Positions 23,980 to 31,895 are shown, counted from the first letter of the stretch. The stretch is 64,000 bases of DNA from Armatimonas sp043757465 (GCF_043757465.1 NZ_JAYVPL010000025.1:15344-79343); one strand, 5' to 3'. The notes: generated from the letters alone by a model not told the origin. Numbers and translations: made by a program.

Positions 23980-24903
23980 ATGCAGATCCTAATCGTTGAC
24001 GATGACACGTCGGCACGTAAAGTCTTAGCGGGGCAGCTTGCTCAGCTTGGCCATCGTGTTCGCACGGCTGCTAGTGCGGATGAAGCGACCTGTAGCTACC
24101 AGCGCCTTGGAGCGGATGTGATCATCACAGACTGGAAGATGCCCGGCACCGATGGCCTGGCACTCTGCCGCCGATTGCGTGAGACGCGTAGTGACGCCTC
24201 GCCCTACCCCTACATCATCTTGCTCACCGCCCACGACGGCCCCGATTGTTTTTTGCGTGGGATGGAGGCGGGTGCCGATGACTACTTAGTCAAGCCACTA
24301 GACATTCGCCATCTCCAAGCTCGCCTAATCGCTGCCGAGCGTGTCACAACCCTCCACCGACGGCTTTTTGAGGCATCGCGCACCGATGCGCTCACGGGGC
24401 TTTCCAATCGCCTGCGCCTCAATGAGCGCCTGGCGGTTCTGCGCGAGCAAGTGGAAAATACCGGCATGGGGGTCACCCTGGCACTCTGCGATATTGACTA
24501 CTTCAAGCGCTACAACGACCGCTACGGCCACCTGGAGGGGGATCTGGCGCTCTGGCGCGTCGCTGAGGTTCTCCGAAATGGCGTGGAAGGTGTCGGACAA
24601 GCGTTTCGCTTTGGCGGCGAGGAGTTCTGCCTCATCATCGAGAGCCTCCCCCCGCCTGCCACCGACACGCTGGAGACGATCCGTCAGACCCTGGAAAGCG
24701 CCGCCATTCCCCACGAGGCTAGTGAGCTAGACGTTCTCACTCTCTCTATCGGTGCCTCCACGCTTCGCCCCGGTGATGGCAAGTCCGGCGATCAGCTTCT
24801 CTCCGAGGCAGATACTGCGCTCTACCAAGCCAAGTCATTTGGGCGCAACCAGCTCGCCCCCAAAGCCTTCGAGCGCCTCTCCCAGCGGCAAAACACCGGG
24901 TAG
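23980..24903 (+). CDS. Response regulator with GGDEF domain (diguanylate cyclase)
   Basis: 307 aa. The receiver domain (1-120) has the acid pocket VDDD, phosphorylation site Asp51 (VIITDWKMPG) and Lys near 102 (YLVKPLD). The GGDEF domain (about 135-295) has DALTGLSNRL, CDIDYFKRYNDRYGH and the active site RFGGEEFCLI. It should make cyclic di-GMP when phosphorylated. No RxxD inhibitory site is evident in the expected place before GGEEF. No histidine kinase gene is in the window. Its stop codon TAG is also the start of the -10 box of the next gene. Confidence 0.95.
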   Translation: MQILIVDDDTSARKVLAGQLAQLGHRVRTAASADEATCSYQRLGADVIITDWKMPGTDGLALCRRLRETRSDASPYPYIILLTAHDGPDCFLRGMEAGADDYLVKPLDIRHLQARLIAAERVTTLHRRLFEASRTDALTGLSNRLRLNERLAVLREQVENTGMGVTLALCDIDYFKRYNDRYGHLEGDLALWRVAEVLRNGVEGVGQAFRFGGEEFCLIIESLPPPATDTLETIRQTLESAAIPHEASELDVLTLSIGASTLRPGDGKSGDQLLSEADTALYQAKSFGRNQLAPKAFERLSQRQNTG

Positions 24904-24906
24904 AAT
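24901..24906 (+). promoter_or_regulatory. -10 box (GG-TAGAAT), leaderless, phosphatase-like gene
   Basis: TAGAAT includes the stop codon of the preceding gene and ends five bases before GTG 24912. Confidence 0.55.
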
Positions 24907-24911
24907 AGGGT

Positions 24912-25346
24912 GTGCTCCACCGAATTCGTAATTTTCTCTGGCTCGATGATAACCTTGGCACTTCTGGGGTGGTGCGCCCTGAGCAGCTTGATTGGATCGC
25001 CGATGCGGGCTTTGTGTGTGTGATCAACCTGCTCCCCGACGAGTCCGATGCCTGGTTTCCTGAGGAGCCTGACCGGGTGGCGACACTGGGCATGGAGTTT
25101 GTGCGCATCCCTGTGATCTGGCTCGCACCCACGCGCGAGAACTTCGATGACTTCTGCACCGCCATGAACGAGCGTAAAGATAAAAAGCTCTTTGTGCACT
25201 GCGCCGCCAACATGCGCGCCTCCGCGTTTCTCTACCTTTGGCGCTTGCGCAACGGCTACGACGAAACCGCCGCGCTAGACGATCTGCACGACATCTGGGA
25301 GCCCGACGGGGTCTGGGCGGAGTTTATTGAAACAAACCGTCCGTGA
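24912..25346 (+). CDS. Protein tyrosine phosphatase-family protein
   Basis: 144 aa, GTG start. The fold follows the dual-specificity/BLH phosphatase pattern: WIADAGFVCVINLLPD, then MEFVRIPVIWLAPTRENFDDF, then the P-loop VHCAANMRASAF. The loop has Cys followed by four residues and Arg, one residue shorter than the classical CX5R, as seen in this bacterial subfamily. Substrate unknown. The gene overlaps queG by 20 bases, so they are probably translated from one transcript; no link to queuosine synthesis is known. Confidence 0.8.
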   Translation: MLHRIRNFLWLDDNLGTSGVVRPEQLDWIADAGFVCVINLLPDESDAWFPEEPDRVATLGMEFVRIPVIWLAPTRENFDDFCTAMNERKDKKLFVHCAANMRASAFLYLWRLRNGYDETAALDDLHDIWEPDGVWAEFIETNRP

Positions 25347-26373
25347 GTACGCGCTGACGCTCTTCGATGAGGTTGGGTTTACATCGCCCGCGGCGCCTGG
25401 TCATACCGCCTTTGTGGATGCGTGGCTGGAGGCGGGCTACCACGGCGAGATGAGCTACCTCAAAACCCGCAAGCGCCTACGCGGCGGCCCGCTCAACTCC
25501 CAAAAACTCCTCGGAAAAGCCCGAAGCGTGATTGTTGTCGCGCAGAGCTATGATTTCCGGGAAGCCTACCCCCTAGCCCCCGCTGGGCGGGGGATGGGGG
25601 GGCAAGGTCTTATTGCCCGCTACGCGCGAGGCGAGGACTACCACCAAGTGATGTGGGACAAGCTCAATACCCTGCGCGACTGGCTGGCCGACGAGTTTCC
25701 GGGGACGGTCAGCCGGGGCTACACGGACTCGGGGCCGATCCGTGAGCGGGAGCTGGCGGTGCGAGCGGGGCTGGGGTGGCAGGGGAAACACACGAACCTC
25801 ATCTCGCTGAAGCTGGGGAATTTCTTCTTTCTGGGCGCACTGCTCACGTCACTGAAGCTGGAGCCCGACCCCCCCTTTGAGAGCCATCACTGCGGCACGT
25901 GTACGCGCTGCCTCTCCGCCTGCCCAACCGGAGCCATTGTGGCCCCAATGACGCTCGATGCCCGGCGCTGCATTTCGTATCTCACCATTGAGCTTCATGG
26001 CAGCATCCCAGAGGAGCTGCGCCCCCTCATGGGCGATCATATCTTCGGCTGCGATGATTGTCTTGCCGCCTGCCCCTGGAACGACAAAGCGCAGACGGCT
26101 AGTGAGGCTAAGCTCTATGGTGGCGATGGGCGGGTGGATTTAGTAGAAATACTAGCACTACTCGCCACGGATGAGGCCTTTGAGGCACGCTTTGCGGGAA
26201 GCCCGATTCTACGTACAGGGCGAATAGGCCTGCGGCGCAATGTCTGTGTGGCGCTGGGAAATGTCGGAGGACAAGAAGCCATCGCTCCGCTAGAGCAGGT
26301 TGCCACCACAGACCCCTCTGAGCTTGTGCGGGAGCATGCGCTCTGGGCGATTCACCGATTGACCGCCGGTTGA
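25327..26373 (+). CDS. queG: Epoxyqueuosine reductase
   Basis: 348 aa. It performs the last step of queuosine synthesis in tRNA, reducing epoxyqueuosine with a cobalamin and two 4Fe-4S clusters. Motifs: ARSVIVVAQSYDF near the N-terminus, GYTDSGPIRERELAVRAGLGWQGKHTNLI, CGTCTRCLSACPTGAI (cluster 1) and CDDCLAACPWN (cluster 2), then a HEAT-like tail (ALGNVGGQEAIAPLEQV). A palindromic repeat is inserted in frame after SYDFREAY, encoding PLAPAGRGMGGQG. The final codons and stop (TAG) lie in a hairpin repeat. TTG 25327 overlaps the preceding gene; homology begins close to it. queE is 2 kb away. Confidence 0.95.
   Translation: MKQTVREYALTLFDEVGFTSPAAPGHTAFVDAWLEAGYHGEMSYLKTRKRLRGGPLNSQKLLGKARSVIVVAQSYDFREAYPLAPAGRGMGGQGLIARYARGEDYHQVMWDKLNTLRDWLADEFPGTVSRGYTDSGPIRERELAVRAGLGWQGKHTNLISLKLGNFFFLGALLTSLKLEPDPPFESHHCGTCTRCLSACPTGAIVAPMTLDARRCISYLTIELHGSIPEELRPLMGDHIFGCDDCLAACPWNDKAQTASEAKLYGGDGRVDLVEILALLATDEAFEARFAGSPILRTGRIGLRRNVCVALGNVGGQEAIAPLEQVATTDPSELVREHALWAIHRLTAG
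25569..25601. repeat. G/C palindromic repeat inserted in frame in queG
   Basis: CCCCCTAGCCCCCGCTGGGC followed by GGGGGATGGGGGG. It is the same family as the intergenic copies at 28352, 37841 and 51794, but here read as protein (PLAPAGRGMGG). Confidence 0.8.
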
Positions 26374-26430
26374 AACCGGCGTCTGCAATGGCACGCAGTG
26401 CCATTGCAGACGCCCAATTTTATTGGGCGG
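26364..26430. repeat. Triple-hairpin repeat after queG
   Basis: Three adjoining palindromes: CGCCGGTTGAAACCGGCG (26364-26381); a perfect 14-bp stem GTCTGCAATGGCAC (26381-26394) with GTGCCATTGCAGAC (26398-26411); and CGCCCAAT (26411-26418) with ATTGGGCG (26422-26429). The queG stop codon lies within the first. No T run follows, so this is not a classical terminator. Confidence 0.8.
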
Positions 26431-26547
26431 CTACTCGATCCAGGCATGCGTGGCATCGTTATGGTTGCTGACCAGCCCGTTCTTACCTGTGTAGAGATAG
26501 CCGCTCACTGTTTCCGTGACGTTTCCGCTGTCCACTTGAGTGGGCGT
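26431..26547 (-). other. Coding-like remnant beyond the Gfo/Idh stop codon
   Basis: On the minus strand the frame of the Gfo/Idh gene continues past its TAG for 38 codons to a second TAG at 26431-26433, reading VDSGNVTETVSGYLYTGKNG and then NHNDATHAWIE. It looks protein-like, but I recognise no family. It could be the tail of a deleted gene or an extension. Confidence 0.3.
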
Positions 26548-27567
26548 CTACGCGTACTTCGCCGAGACGGCACGGCCTTTTTGGGCGCTCTGCACGGCCA
26601 GATCGAGGATATGCACCGGGCGCCGTGCCCACTGTGGGGTGATAATCAGCTCCGCAGTGCCCTCCAGTGTCGCCGCGATATTGTTGTAGAACTTCTGGCC
26701 CTCGCTGGGGACATTTTTCCCCTCGCGGATCACTAGCTCACTGCCTTCGTGCTTGCGGATGATAAACCGATCGAAGTGCATGATGTAGGTGCCCGTCGTT
26801 CCAGTGATCTCCAAAACACCTCGCTCATTTTTCGGGTGACTATCCAGGTGCGAGACATTGAGCGAGAGCCAGCGGCCACCCTCGAAACGCGCCACGAGCT
26901 GCGCTTCGTCCTCATTGACATCCTCGCCGTAGGGAAGCTGATCCTGCCAAAAGCCAGTCTTGGCGTAGCCGCTCACTTCAATAAGTGCCGAGGGCTGAAG
27001 AATCTGAAGGGCGTATTCTAACAGATGCACGCCCCAGTCGTAGAGAATGCCGCCGGAGATGCTGCGCTGCGTGCGCCACCACTCGCCTGGTTTGCCCCAG
27101 CCGCCGATGTGCGCCTCGATCTTGTAAACCTCCCCAATCTCGCCGCTGTGAATAATTTCGAGGGCTTTGAGAATATGCCCATCCCAGTGCCGGTTGTGGT
27201 AGGTCGAGAGGAGAACGCCCTGCTTCTCGGACTCCGCGATCAGCCGGTCGCACTGCGCCGTGGTCACGGTCATGGGTTTCTCGATCACCACGGCGCGCCC
27301 CGCCTTGAGGCACTGGAGCGCGAGCGGGGTGTGGGTCGCATGGGGCGTAATCACCGTCACTAAATCCACATCGGTCTTGCTGAGCAGCGCCGCCGCCCGG
27401 GTGTAGGTCTTGATACCGGGGAAATCCTGTCGCGCCGCCTTGAGCCGCTCTTTGTCCAGGTCGCACACGGCGGTCGGGATCATCCCCGCCCGCTCCATCT
27501 CACGTAGGTGGTGACGGCCCATGTTGAACGCCGCCCCATAGCCGATCACCGCAACTTTCTTTGCCAT
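26548..27567 (-). CDS. Gfo/Idh/MocA family oxidoreductase
   Basis: 339 aa, cytoplasmic (no signal). The NAD(P)-binding motif is VAVIGYGAAFNMGRHHL; VDLVTVITPHATHTPLALQCL and EKPMTVTTAQCDRLI (with the conserved Glu-Lys-Pro) follow. The C-terminal domain has GGILYDWGVHLLEYALQIL, the usual Asp/His substrate site. It probably oxidises or reduces a sugar or cyclitol; the substrate is unknown. It has its own leaderless promoter. The frame reads on coding-like past the TAG stop (see 26431). Confidence 0.9.
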   Translation of the reverse strand: MAKKVAVIGYGAAFNMGRHHLREMERAGMIPTAVCDLDKERLKAARQDFPGIKTYTRAAALLSKTDVDLVTVITPHATHTPLALQCLKAGRAVVIEKPMTVTTAQCDRLIAESEKQGVLLSTYHNRHWDGHILKALEIIHSGEIGEVYKIEAHIGGWGKPGEWWRTQRSISGGILYDWGVHLLEYALQILQPSALIEVSGYAKTGFWQDQLPYGEDVNEDEAQLVARFEGGRWLSLNVSHLDSHPKNERGVLEITGTTGTYIMHFDRFIIRKHEGSELVIREGKNVPSEGQKFYNNIAATLEGTAELIITPQWARRPVHILDLAVQSAQKGRAVSAKYA

Positions 27568-27573
27568 ACGCGT

Positions 27574-27579
27574 ATTTTA
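27574..27579 (-). promoter_or_regulatory. -10 box (GG-TAAAAT), leaderless, Gfo/Idh gene
   Basis: TAAAAT on the minus strand ends six bases before ATG 27567 and lies inside the last codons of the upstream nuclease gene. Confidence 0.6.
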
Positions 27580-28344
27580 CCCGTGTTGCCGCCAGTAGCG
27601 CTCGCAGTGGGGACGATAGTCGCAGTCGGGGCAGTGGTCATTGAGCACGGGTAGCACGGAGTCCCAGTCTTTGTTTTTGAGAGTTTCCGCCGTCTCCAAG
27701 CAATCCGCGAGGAGCCACTCGCGCTCGTCCTCGGTCTGCTCGTGCGAGGCTTGCGAGCCGGTGCGCAGGGCGATAATCGTGGCGAAGACCCGGCGATCTT
27801 GGTGATGGTGCTTGAGGAGTGCCTGGTAGATACTCATGGCCAGCGCCCTAGCGACATGCTCCGGCTCGACCACGTCCCGGCCACTCTTGTAGTCCACGAT
27901 CTCCAGGGCACCATCGTGGTGTTCGTCCACACGGTCCACGCGCCCGGAGAGCACGATCTCCGGTGAGAGCGGGGCATTGAGTGTTTTTTCGGCGTAGAGC
28001 AGCGTGGGAATCTCGGTGACGGGCATTTCCACGGCGCGTTGGTGATACGCCTCTAAGATCTTCACCGCCTCGGCTTTGTAGGCCTGCTCCTGCTGTGCGT
28101 CTTTATAGCCCTGCGTCTGCCACTTGGCCGCCAGAGTCTCGGTGAGCGTCTCGACAGTCACGCTCTCTGCGCCGCCTTGCGCATGGAACTGCTCCAGCAC
28201 GTTGTGCAGCGATGCCCCAAACGAGAAACCCGCGCGTGGCTTACGGTAAAACCGCCCGAGCTTCTCGATGTACTCCAGCTTGTACTTGGCCGGGCACTGG
28301 TAAAACGTGCGCAGCTTGGTCGGGCTCACCGTGAACTTACGCAT
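27577..28344 (-). CDS. RecB/Cas4-type PD-(D/E)XK nuclease
   Basis: 255 aa. The N-terminus SPTKLRTFYQCPAKYKLEYI contains a lone Cys, FGASLHNVLEQFH supplies the His of motif I, VLSGRVDRVDEHHDG the Asp of motif II, and LEIVDYKSGRD the Asp...Lys of motif III. At the C-terminus CPDCDYRPHCERYW gives three cysteines which with the first would hold a 4Fe-4S cluster, as in Cas4 and AddB. It probably is a DNA nuclease in repair. No helicase or cas gene is near, so a CRISPR role is unlikely. Confidence 0.88.
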   Translation of the reverse strand: MRKFTVSPTKLRTFYQCPAKYKLEYIEKLGRFYRKPRAGFSFGASLHNVLEQFHAQGGAESVTVETLTETLAAKWQTQGYKDAQQEQAYKAEAVKILEAYHQRAVEMPVTEIPTLLYAEKTLNAPLSPEIVLSGRVDRVDEHHDGALEIVDYKSGRDVVEPEHVARALAMSIYQALLKHHHQDRRVFATIIALRTGSQASHEQTEDEREWLLADCLETAETLKNKDWDSVLPVLNDHCPDCDYRPHCERYWRQHG

Positions 28345-28351
28345 CTTCCCA

Positions 28352-28427
28352 CCCCCTAACCCCCGCCGCGCGGGGGGAATATAAGGAAAATTCTGCTTTT
28401 TCCCCCCGCCGGGCGGGGGTTAGGGGG
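28352..28427. repeat. Composite G/C palindromic repeat, two inverted copies
   Basis: Left copy CCCCCTAACCCCCGCC-GCGC-GGGGGG (28352-28377), right copy the inverted form CCCCCCGCC-GGGC-GGGGGTTAGGGGG (28402-28427), with a 24-base spacer containing ATAAGGAAAATT. The pair fills the gap between the nuclease and queE genes. The composite at 51794 has the same plan and a related spacer. Confidence 0.85.
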
Positions 28428-28434
28428 CAGGCCA

Positions 28435-29100
28435 TTAAGGAATCTCCAGCAATTTATGTGTCTGTAGGCTCAGCCGGAAGCGCTGCGGGTGCGCCTGCAC
28501 GGCGGCGATGCAGAGCGGGGTCGCGGCGGGATTGAGGGCGTTGGGCTGGAGGTAGATTATGCCGGGAAAGAGTGAGTTCTTAGCGCGGAGAATATCAGCG
28601 TCGTCGTCCACAACATACTTGAACTCGGTGGCGTGCGAAAAATACCAGGGCTTGATGTGGCCGCCCTCGGTCTCTTTGGGCGAGACAGTGACATGATCCA
28701 ACCGCCACTCGGGGCGCGGGTGCATGCCGTTGGTCTCGACTTGTAAGAAAAATCCCGCCGCGTGCAGCGCGTCGCAGAGGGGCTGAAGATCGAAGAGGGT
28801 CGGCTCGCCGCCGGTGAGGCAGACCCACTGGCAGCCGAAGCTTGCTACTTCGGTGATAATCTCCTCGATGCTCAGTGCACGCTTCACCCGAAAATCCGTG
28901 TCGCAGAACGAGCAGGCCAGCGAGCAGCCCGCCAGCCGTACAAACACGGTCGCTTGCCCGACCCGCCCGCCCTCGCCCTGGAGGGAGTAGAAGATCTCAA
29001 CGAGGGGGATCTTGCCCGTTTTCCAAACCGTGACGGCGTCTTTGGTGGCGGCGTGCGGGTCGGGGGTCTGGCCCTGGTAGGTGGGAAGCGGGAAACTCAC
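28435..29100 (-). CDS. queE: 7-carboxy-7-deazaguanine synthase
   Basis: 221 aa. This radical SAM enzyme contracts carboxytetrahydropterin to CDG on the path to queuosine. The motif CSLACSFC (about 59-66) holds the cluster in the CxxxCxxC spacing, preceded by EIFYSLQGEGGRVGQATVFVRLAG and followed by WVCLTGGEPTLF and VETNGMHP. It starts with GTG behind a predicted leaderless promoter. With queG in the same region, the organism evidently makes queuosine de novo; queC, queD and queF are not in the window. Confidence 0.95.
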   Translation of the reverse strand: MSFPLPTYQGQTPDPHAATKDAVTVWKTGKIPLVEIFYSLQGEGGRVGQATVFVRLAGCSLACSFCDTDFRVKRALSIEEIITEVASFGCQWVCLTGGEPTLFDLQPLCDALHAAGFFLQVETNGMHPRPEWRLDHVTVSPKETEGGHIKPWYFSHATEFKYVVDDDADILRAKNSLFPGIIYLQPNALNPAATPLCIAAVQAHPQRFRLSLQTHKLLEIP

Positions 29101-29106
29101 GGAGTT

Positions 29107-29112
29107 AGTTTA
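29107..29112 (-). promoter_or_regulatory. -10 box (GA-TAAACT), leaderless, queE
   Basis: TAAACT on the minus strand ends six bases before GTG 29100; it is weaker than other boxes in the window. Confidence 0.4.
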
Positions 29113-29910
29113 TCGCGTGGCGGCTTTAAGCGCGGCAATATAGTCTTTGACGAGTGTCAGCGCGTCGGGGTTGTCGCGGTTCGTATCCAGAAGCTGGACA
29201 AGCGAGCTGCCCACCACAGCACCATCGGCGAAGGCGCAGATCGCGGCTACTTGTTCAGGGGTCTTGATGCCAAAGCCCACACAGACGGGTGTGCTTGCCG
29301 CGTGCTCCCGAATGGCGGCCACCAGACCCGGAAGCTCGCTCGGAACCACTTCCTTAGTGCCCGTGATGCCCGTCATGGAGACGCAGTACACAAACCCCGC
29401 TGCGAGCTTTCCAACGGCTGCCATGCGCTCCGGGGTAGATGTCGGGGCGAGCAGGAAAATTGTCGCCAGCCCCGCCGCATCGGCAATCGGCTTCCAGGTG
29501 TCGGCTTCCTCGGGGATGACATCGGTGATAATCGCGCCATCGGCTCCAGCGGCCACGGCGTCTTGAGCGAATTTCTCCAGGCCGTACTGGAGAACCGGGT
29601 TGTAGGCTCCCATCAAGACAATTGGCACCGTAACGCCCCGCGCCCGCGCCTCGTGGACGGCATCCAGCACCTTGGGCGGTGTCATTCCGCCTTGCAGTGC
29701 CCGAAAGCTTGCGGCCTGGATGGTCGGCCCATCGGCAAGGGGATCCGAGAACGGGACACCGATCTCGATCACATCGGCTCCGGCCTCCGCCAGTGCGCAG
29801 ACCACCTCGGCAGTGCCCCCCGGGTACGGGTCGCCCGCCGTAACAAAAGCGACGAGAGCGCCCTCGCCGCGTGATTTCAGCTCCGCAAAACGTGCATCAA
29901 GACGGTTCAT
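29110..29910 (-). CDS. trpA: Tryptophan synthase alpha chain
   Basis: 266 aa. It splits indole-glycerol phosphate into indole and glyceraldehyde 3-phosphate. The signature VIEIGVPFSDPLADGPTIQAAS contains the catalytic Glu and Asp, and VPIVLMGAYNPVLQYG and the phosphate-binding GFGIKTPEQV follow. No trpB or other trp gene is adjacent, so the operon is split. It overlaps the upstream CPT-like gene by 14 bases, implying co-transcription with an unrelated function. Confidence 0.97.
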   Translation of the reverse strand: MNRLDARFAELKSRGEGALVAFVTAGDPYPGGTAEVVCALAEAGADVIEIGVPFSDPLADGPTIQAASFRALQGGMTPPKVLDAVHEARARGVTVPIVLMGAYNPVLQYGLEKFAQDAVAAGADGAIITDVIPEEADTWKPIADAAGLATIFLLAPTSTPERMAAVGKLAAGFVYCVSMTGITGTKEVVPSELPGLVAAIREHAASTPVCVGFGIKTPEQVAAICAFADGAVVGSSLVQLLDTNRDNPDALTLVKDYIAALKAATR

Positions 29911-30439
29911 AGTTGGGTTTTAGGATACCACGAGCGTCCAGTCTCACGAGTGCGGCGAGAATGGCCTCCACGCAGTCTGTAAGATCTGTCTGCGACGTGT
30001 CCACTTCAATGTCGTAGGGGGCGTGGGTGTGGACGCGCTCAAACTGGCGCTTGGCGGTGCCGGGCGTGCGGTCGCCGCGTGCCTTTTCGCGCTCTTCCAG
30101 AACATCGAGGGCGCAGTGGACTCCGACAAACAGGACGCGGTAGGGGCGCAGGAGCCGGGCGCACTCTAAAAGCGCGTCATTGTCATCAGCGACGGTATCC
30201 ACGATAAGAAAATTCCCACGCTCTGCCAGGGCGGCGATGCAGCTCAAAAAGCCGTAGTAGAGCCGGTAGCGCACCTCGAAGGGATAGTCCCTCTCCGGGA
30301 GCTTTGACCAGAAGTCGTCCTCCGCGAGATAGACATAGGGCGTCTCCAGTCGCGACTGGAGCGCCTTTGCCAGCGTGCTCTTGCCCGAGCTCGATGCCCC
30401 ATTGAGAAGAATAATCTGAATTTCGTCTCTCTCGTGCAT
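29897..30439 (-). CDS. Chloramphenicol phosphotransferase-like P-loop kinase
   Basis: 180 aa. The Walker A IILLNGASSSGKSTLAKAL is followed by FLIVDTVADDND and VLFVGVHCALDVLEEREKARGDRTPGTAKRQFERVH, the order seen in the CPT family, with the catalytic Asp candidate in EDDF. CPT in Streptomyces inactivates chloramphenicol, but distant members act on unknown substrates; resistance cannot be claimed here. It precedes trpA with a 14-base overlap. Confidence 0.8.
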   Translation of the reverse strand: MHERDEIQIILLNGASSSGKSTLAKALQSRLETPYVYLAEDDFWSKLPERDYPFEVRYRLYYGFLSCIAALAERGNFLIVDTVADDNDALLECARLLRPYRVLFVGVHCALDVLEEREKARGDRTPGTAKRQFERVHTHAPYDIEVDTSQTDLTDCVEAILAALVRLDARGILKPNYEPS

Positions 30440-30446
30440 AAAAAGA

Positions 30447-31883
30447 CTACTTTGTCCGCGCGACGATCCACTCGCTGATTAACTTGAGAGCTTCGGGCGA
30501 AAAGGTCTCTTCAAGTTGACCATACTCGCTTGGGCCGCCGGTTTTGGCGTGCTGGAAAAGATGGTTCAGACCGGGAAGCGAGATGGCCGTGACCTCTTTA
30601 TTGCCCGCGTCTTTGAGCAGCTTCTCGATCACGGGAAGGTTTTGCGTGACGAGCACCTGGGTGTCCTTTTCGCCATTGAGTGCCAGCACCGGACAGGTCA
30701 CTCTGGCAATATTGGGAGCGGGGTCGTAGCGGAGAAAATAACGCATCCAGGGATTGGTGAGCTGCTGGAGCTGGGCAACCGCTGAGGCAGGAAGCGCTTT
30801 AGAGTCGGCGAGGCCTAGGGCTTTTGCCATTGCATCGAGGGCTTTTTGTGGGTTGGGTTCGGTCTTGGCAATGGGTAAAAGCTTCGCCTGATTGGCACGT
30901 GCCTGGGCAGCGACGGCTTCTCCCATGCCTGCTGCTTTGATCACGGCGGCACCCTGCTCGATGAGAACCTGGTCACCGGGGACACCCGGACCGGCGAGCA
31001 TCACGATAAAGGCGATTCCGTTTTCTGCCTTAGCCGCGACCATTGGGGCAATCAAGCCGCCCTCGCTATGGCCGATCAGCCCGATTTTTTTGGCGTTCAC
31101 TTCGGGGCGGGTCTTGAGAAAGGCAACTGTGGCCTCGATATCCGTGGCGAAGCTGGCACTGGTCGCCTTGGTGATGTCGCCCGTGGACTTGCCCACCATG
31201 CGATCATCGCAGCGCAGGCTCGCGATCCCTTGCCGCGCCAGATCATCCGCGATCACGGCGAAGGGCTTGTGCTGAAAGAGGGTCTCGTCGCGGTCTTGTT
31301 GCCCGGAGCCCGTGATAAAGACCGCGCAAGGGAACGGCCCGTTGCCCGTGGGAATATTGAGTGTCCCCGCGAGAGTCACTCCCACTTCGGTGGGGTTGGG
31401 GAAGCTGACCTCGGTGGTTTTGTAGGGAAACGGCGCTTTGGGAGTTTGTGGGCGGCGGAGTGTACTGACCTGCGCCACTTTCTTCAGGCTCATCTCCAAC
31501 GAGGCTCCCCCTTGCTCAAAAGCCCCCGTGAGGCTCGTTCCGTCGGTGGATCGCTTGCCCGTGAAGCGCCACGGTGGGGTCGCCGAGGTCACCGTCACGT
31601 TTGCCCCCGTTGCCAGCGCACTTGCGAGCTTGAGGCCCCGTGCACTCTGATCCGGACTGTCCCAGGTGCCCGCGCCCTTGCCATCGAAGTGAAAGGCCAT
31701 ACGAAGTTTGAGGGTGTTGGGGAGCGTGATCGCGCCCTCGTAGATCCCGGTCAGAGGAACCCCGGCAGCGGGCTTGACTTTCGGTGTCGGCTTCGGCTGA
31801 GGCTTGGTTTTGGCCTTAGGCTTCTGTGCCAGCGCCGCAGGGAGACACGCGGCGGCGAGACTGAGAATCAAAATGCGTTTCAT
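30447..31883 (-). CDS. Exported alpha/beta hydrolase
   Basis: 478 aa from ATG 31883, which begins a signal peptide (MKRILILSLAAACLPAALAQ) followed by a Lys/Pro-rich linker. A beta-rich N-terminal domain (ITLPNTLKLRMAFHFDGKGAGTWDS) precedes the hydrolase: AVFITGSGQQDRDE (oxyanion region), KKIGLIGHSEGGLIAP (nucleophile Ser in GHSEG), LALNGEKDTQVL (acid) and LPGLNHLFQHA (His). Probably an esterase or peptidase acting outside the cytoplasm. An upstream ATG at 31964 is in frame, but the promoter box at 31890 and the signal peptide favour 31883. Confidence 0.9.
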   Translation of the reverse strand: MKRILILSLAAACLPAALAQKPKAKTKPQPKPTPKVKPAAGVPLTGIYEGAITLPNTLKLRMAFHFDGKGAGTWDSPDQSARGLKLASALATGANVTVTSATPPWRFTGKRSTDGTSLTGAFEQGGASLEMSLKKVAQVSTLRRPQTPKAPFPYKTTEVSFPNPTEVGVTLAGTLNIPTGNGPFPCAVFITGSGQQDRDETLFQHKPFAVIADDLARQGIASLRCDDRMVGKSTGDITKATSASFATDIEATVAFLKTRPEVNAKKIGLIGHSEGGLIAPMVAAKAENGIAFIVMLAGPGVPGDQVLIEQGAAVIKAAGMGEAVAAQARANQAKLLPIAKTEPNPQKALDAMAKALGLADSKALPASAVAQLQQLTNPWMRYFLRYDPAPNIARVTCPVLALNGEKDTQVLVTQNLPVIEKLLKDAGNKEVTAISLPGLNHLFQHAKTGGPSEYGQLEETFSPEALKLISEWIVARTK

Positions 31884-31889
31884 AGGAAG

Positions 31890-31895
31890 ATTGTA
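31890..31895 (-). promoter_or_regulatory. -10 box (GG-TACAAT), leaderless, hydrolase gene
   Basis: TACAAT on the minus strand ends six bases before ATG 31883. Confidence 0.6.

Noticed and set aside
27577..28344. RecB-like nuclease considered as a CRISPR Cas4
   Set aside because: No cas genes or repeats are near, and Cas4-like solitary nucleases are common outside CRISPR loci.
28762..29874. Plus-strand open frame (370 codons) opposite queE and trpA
   Set aside because: Both genes on the minus strand have complete catalytic motifs; the plus frame resembles no protein.
29897..30439. CPT-like kinase considered as an antibiotic-resistance gene
   Set aside because: Similarity is to the fold and general motifs only; nothing in the context suggests chloramphenicol modification.
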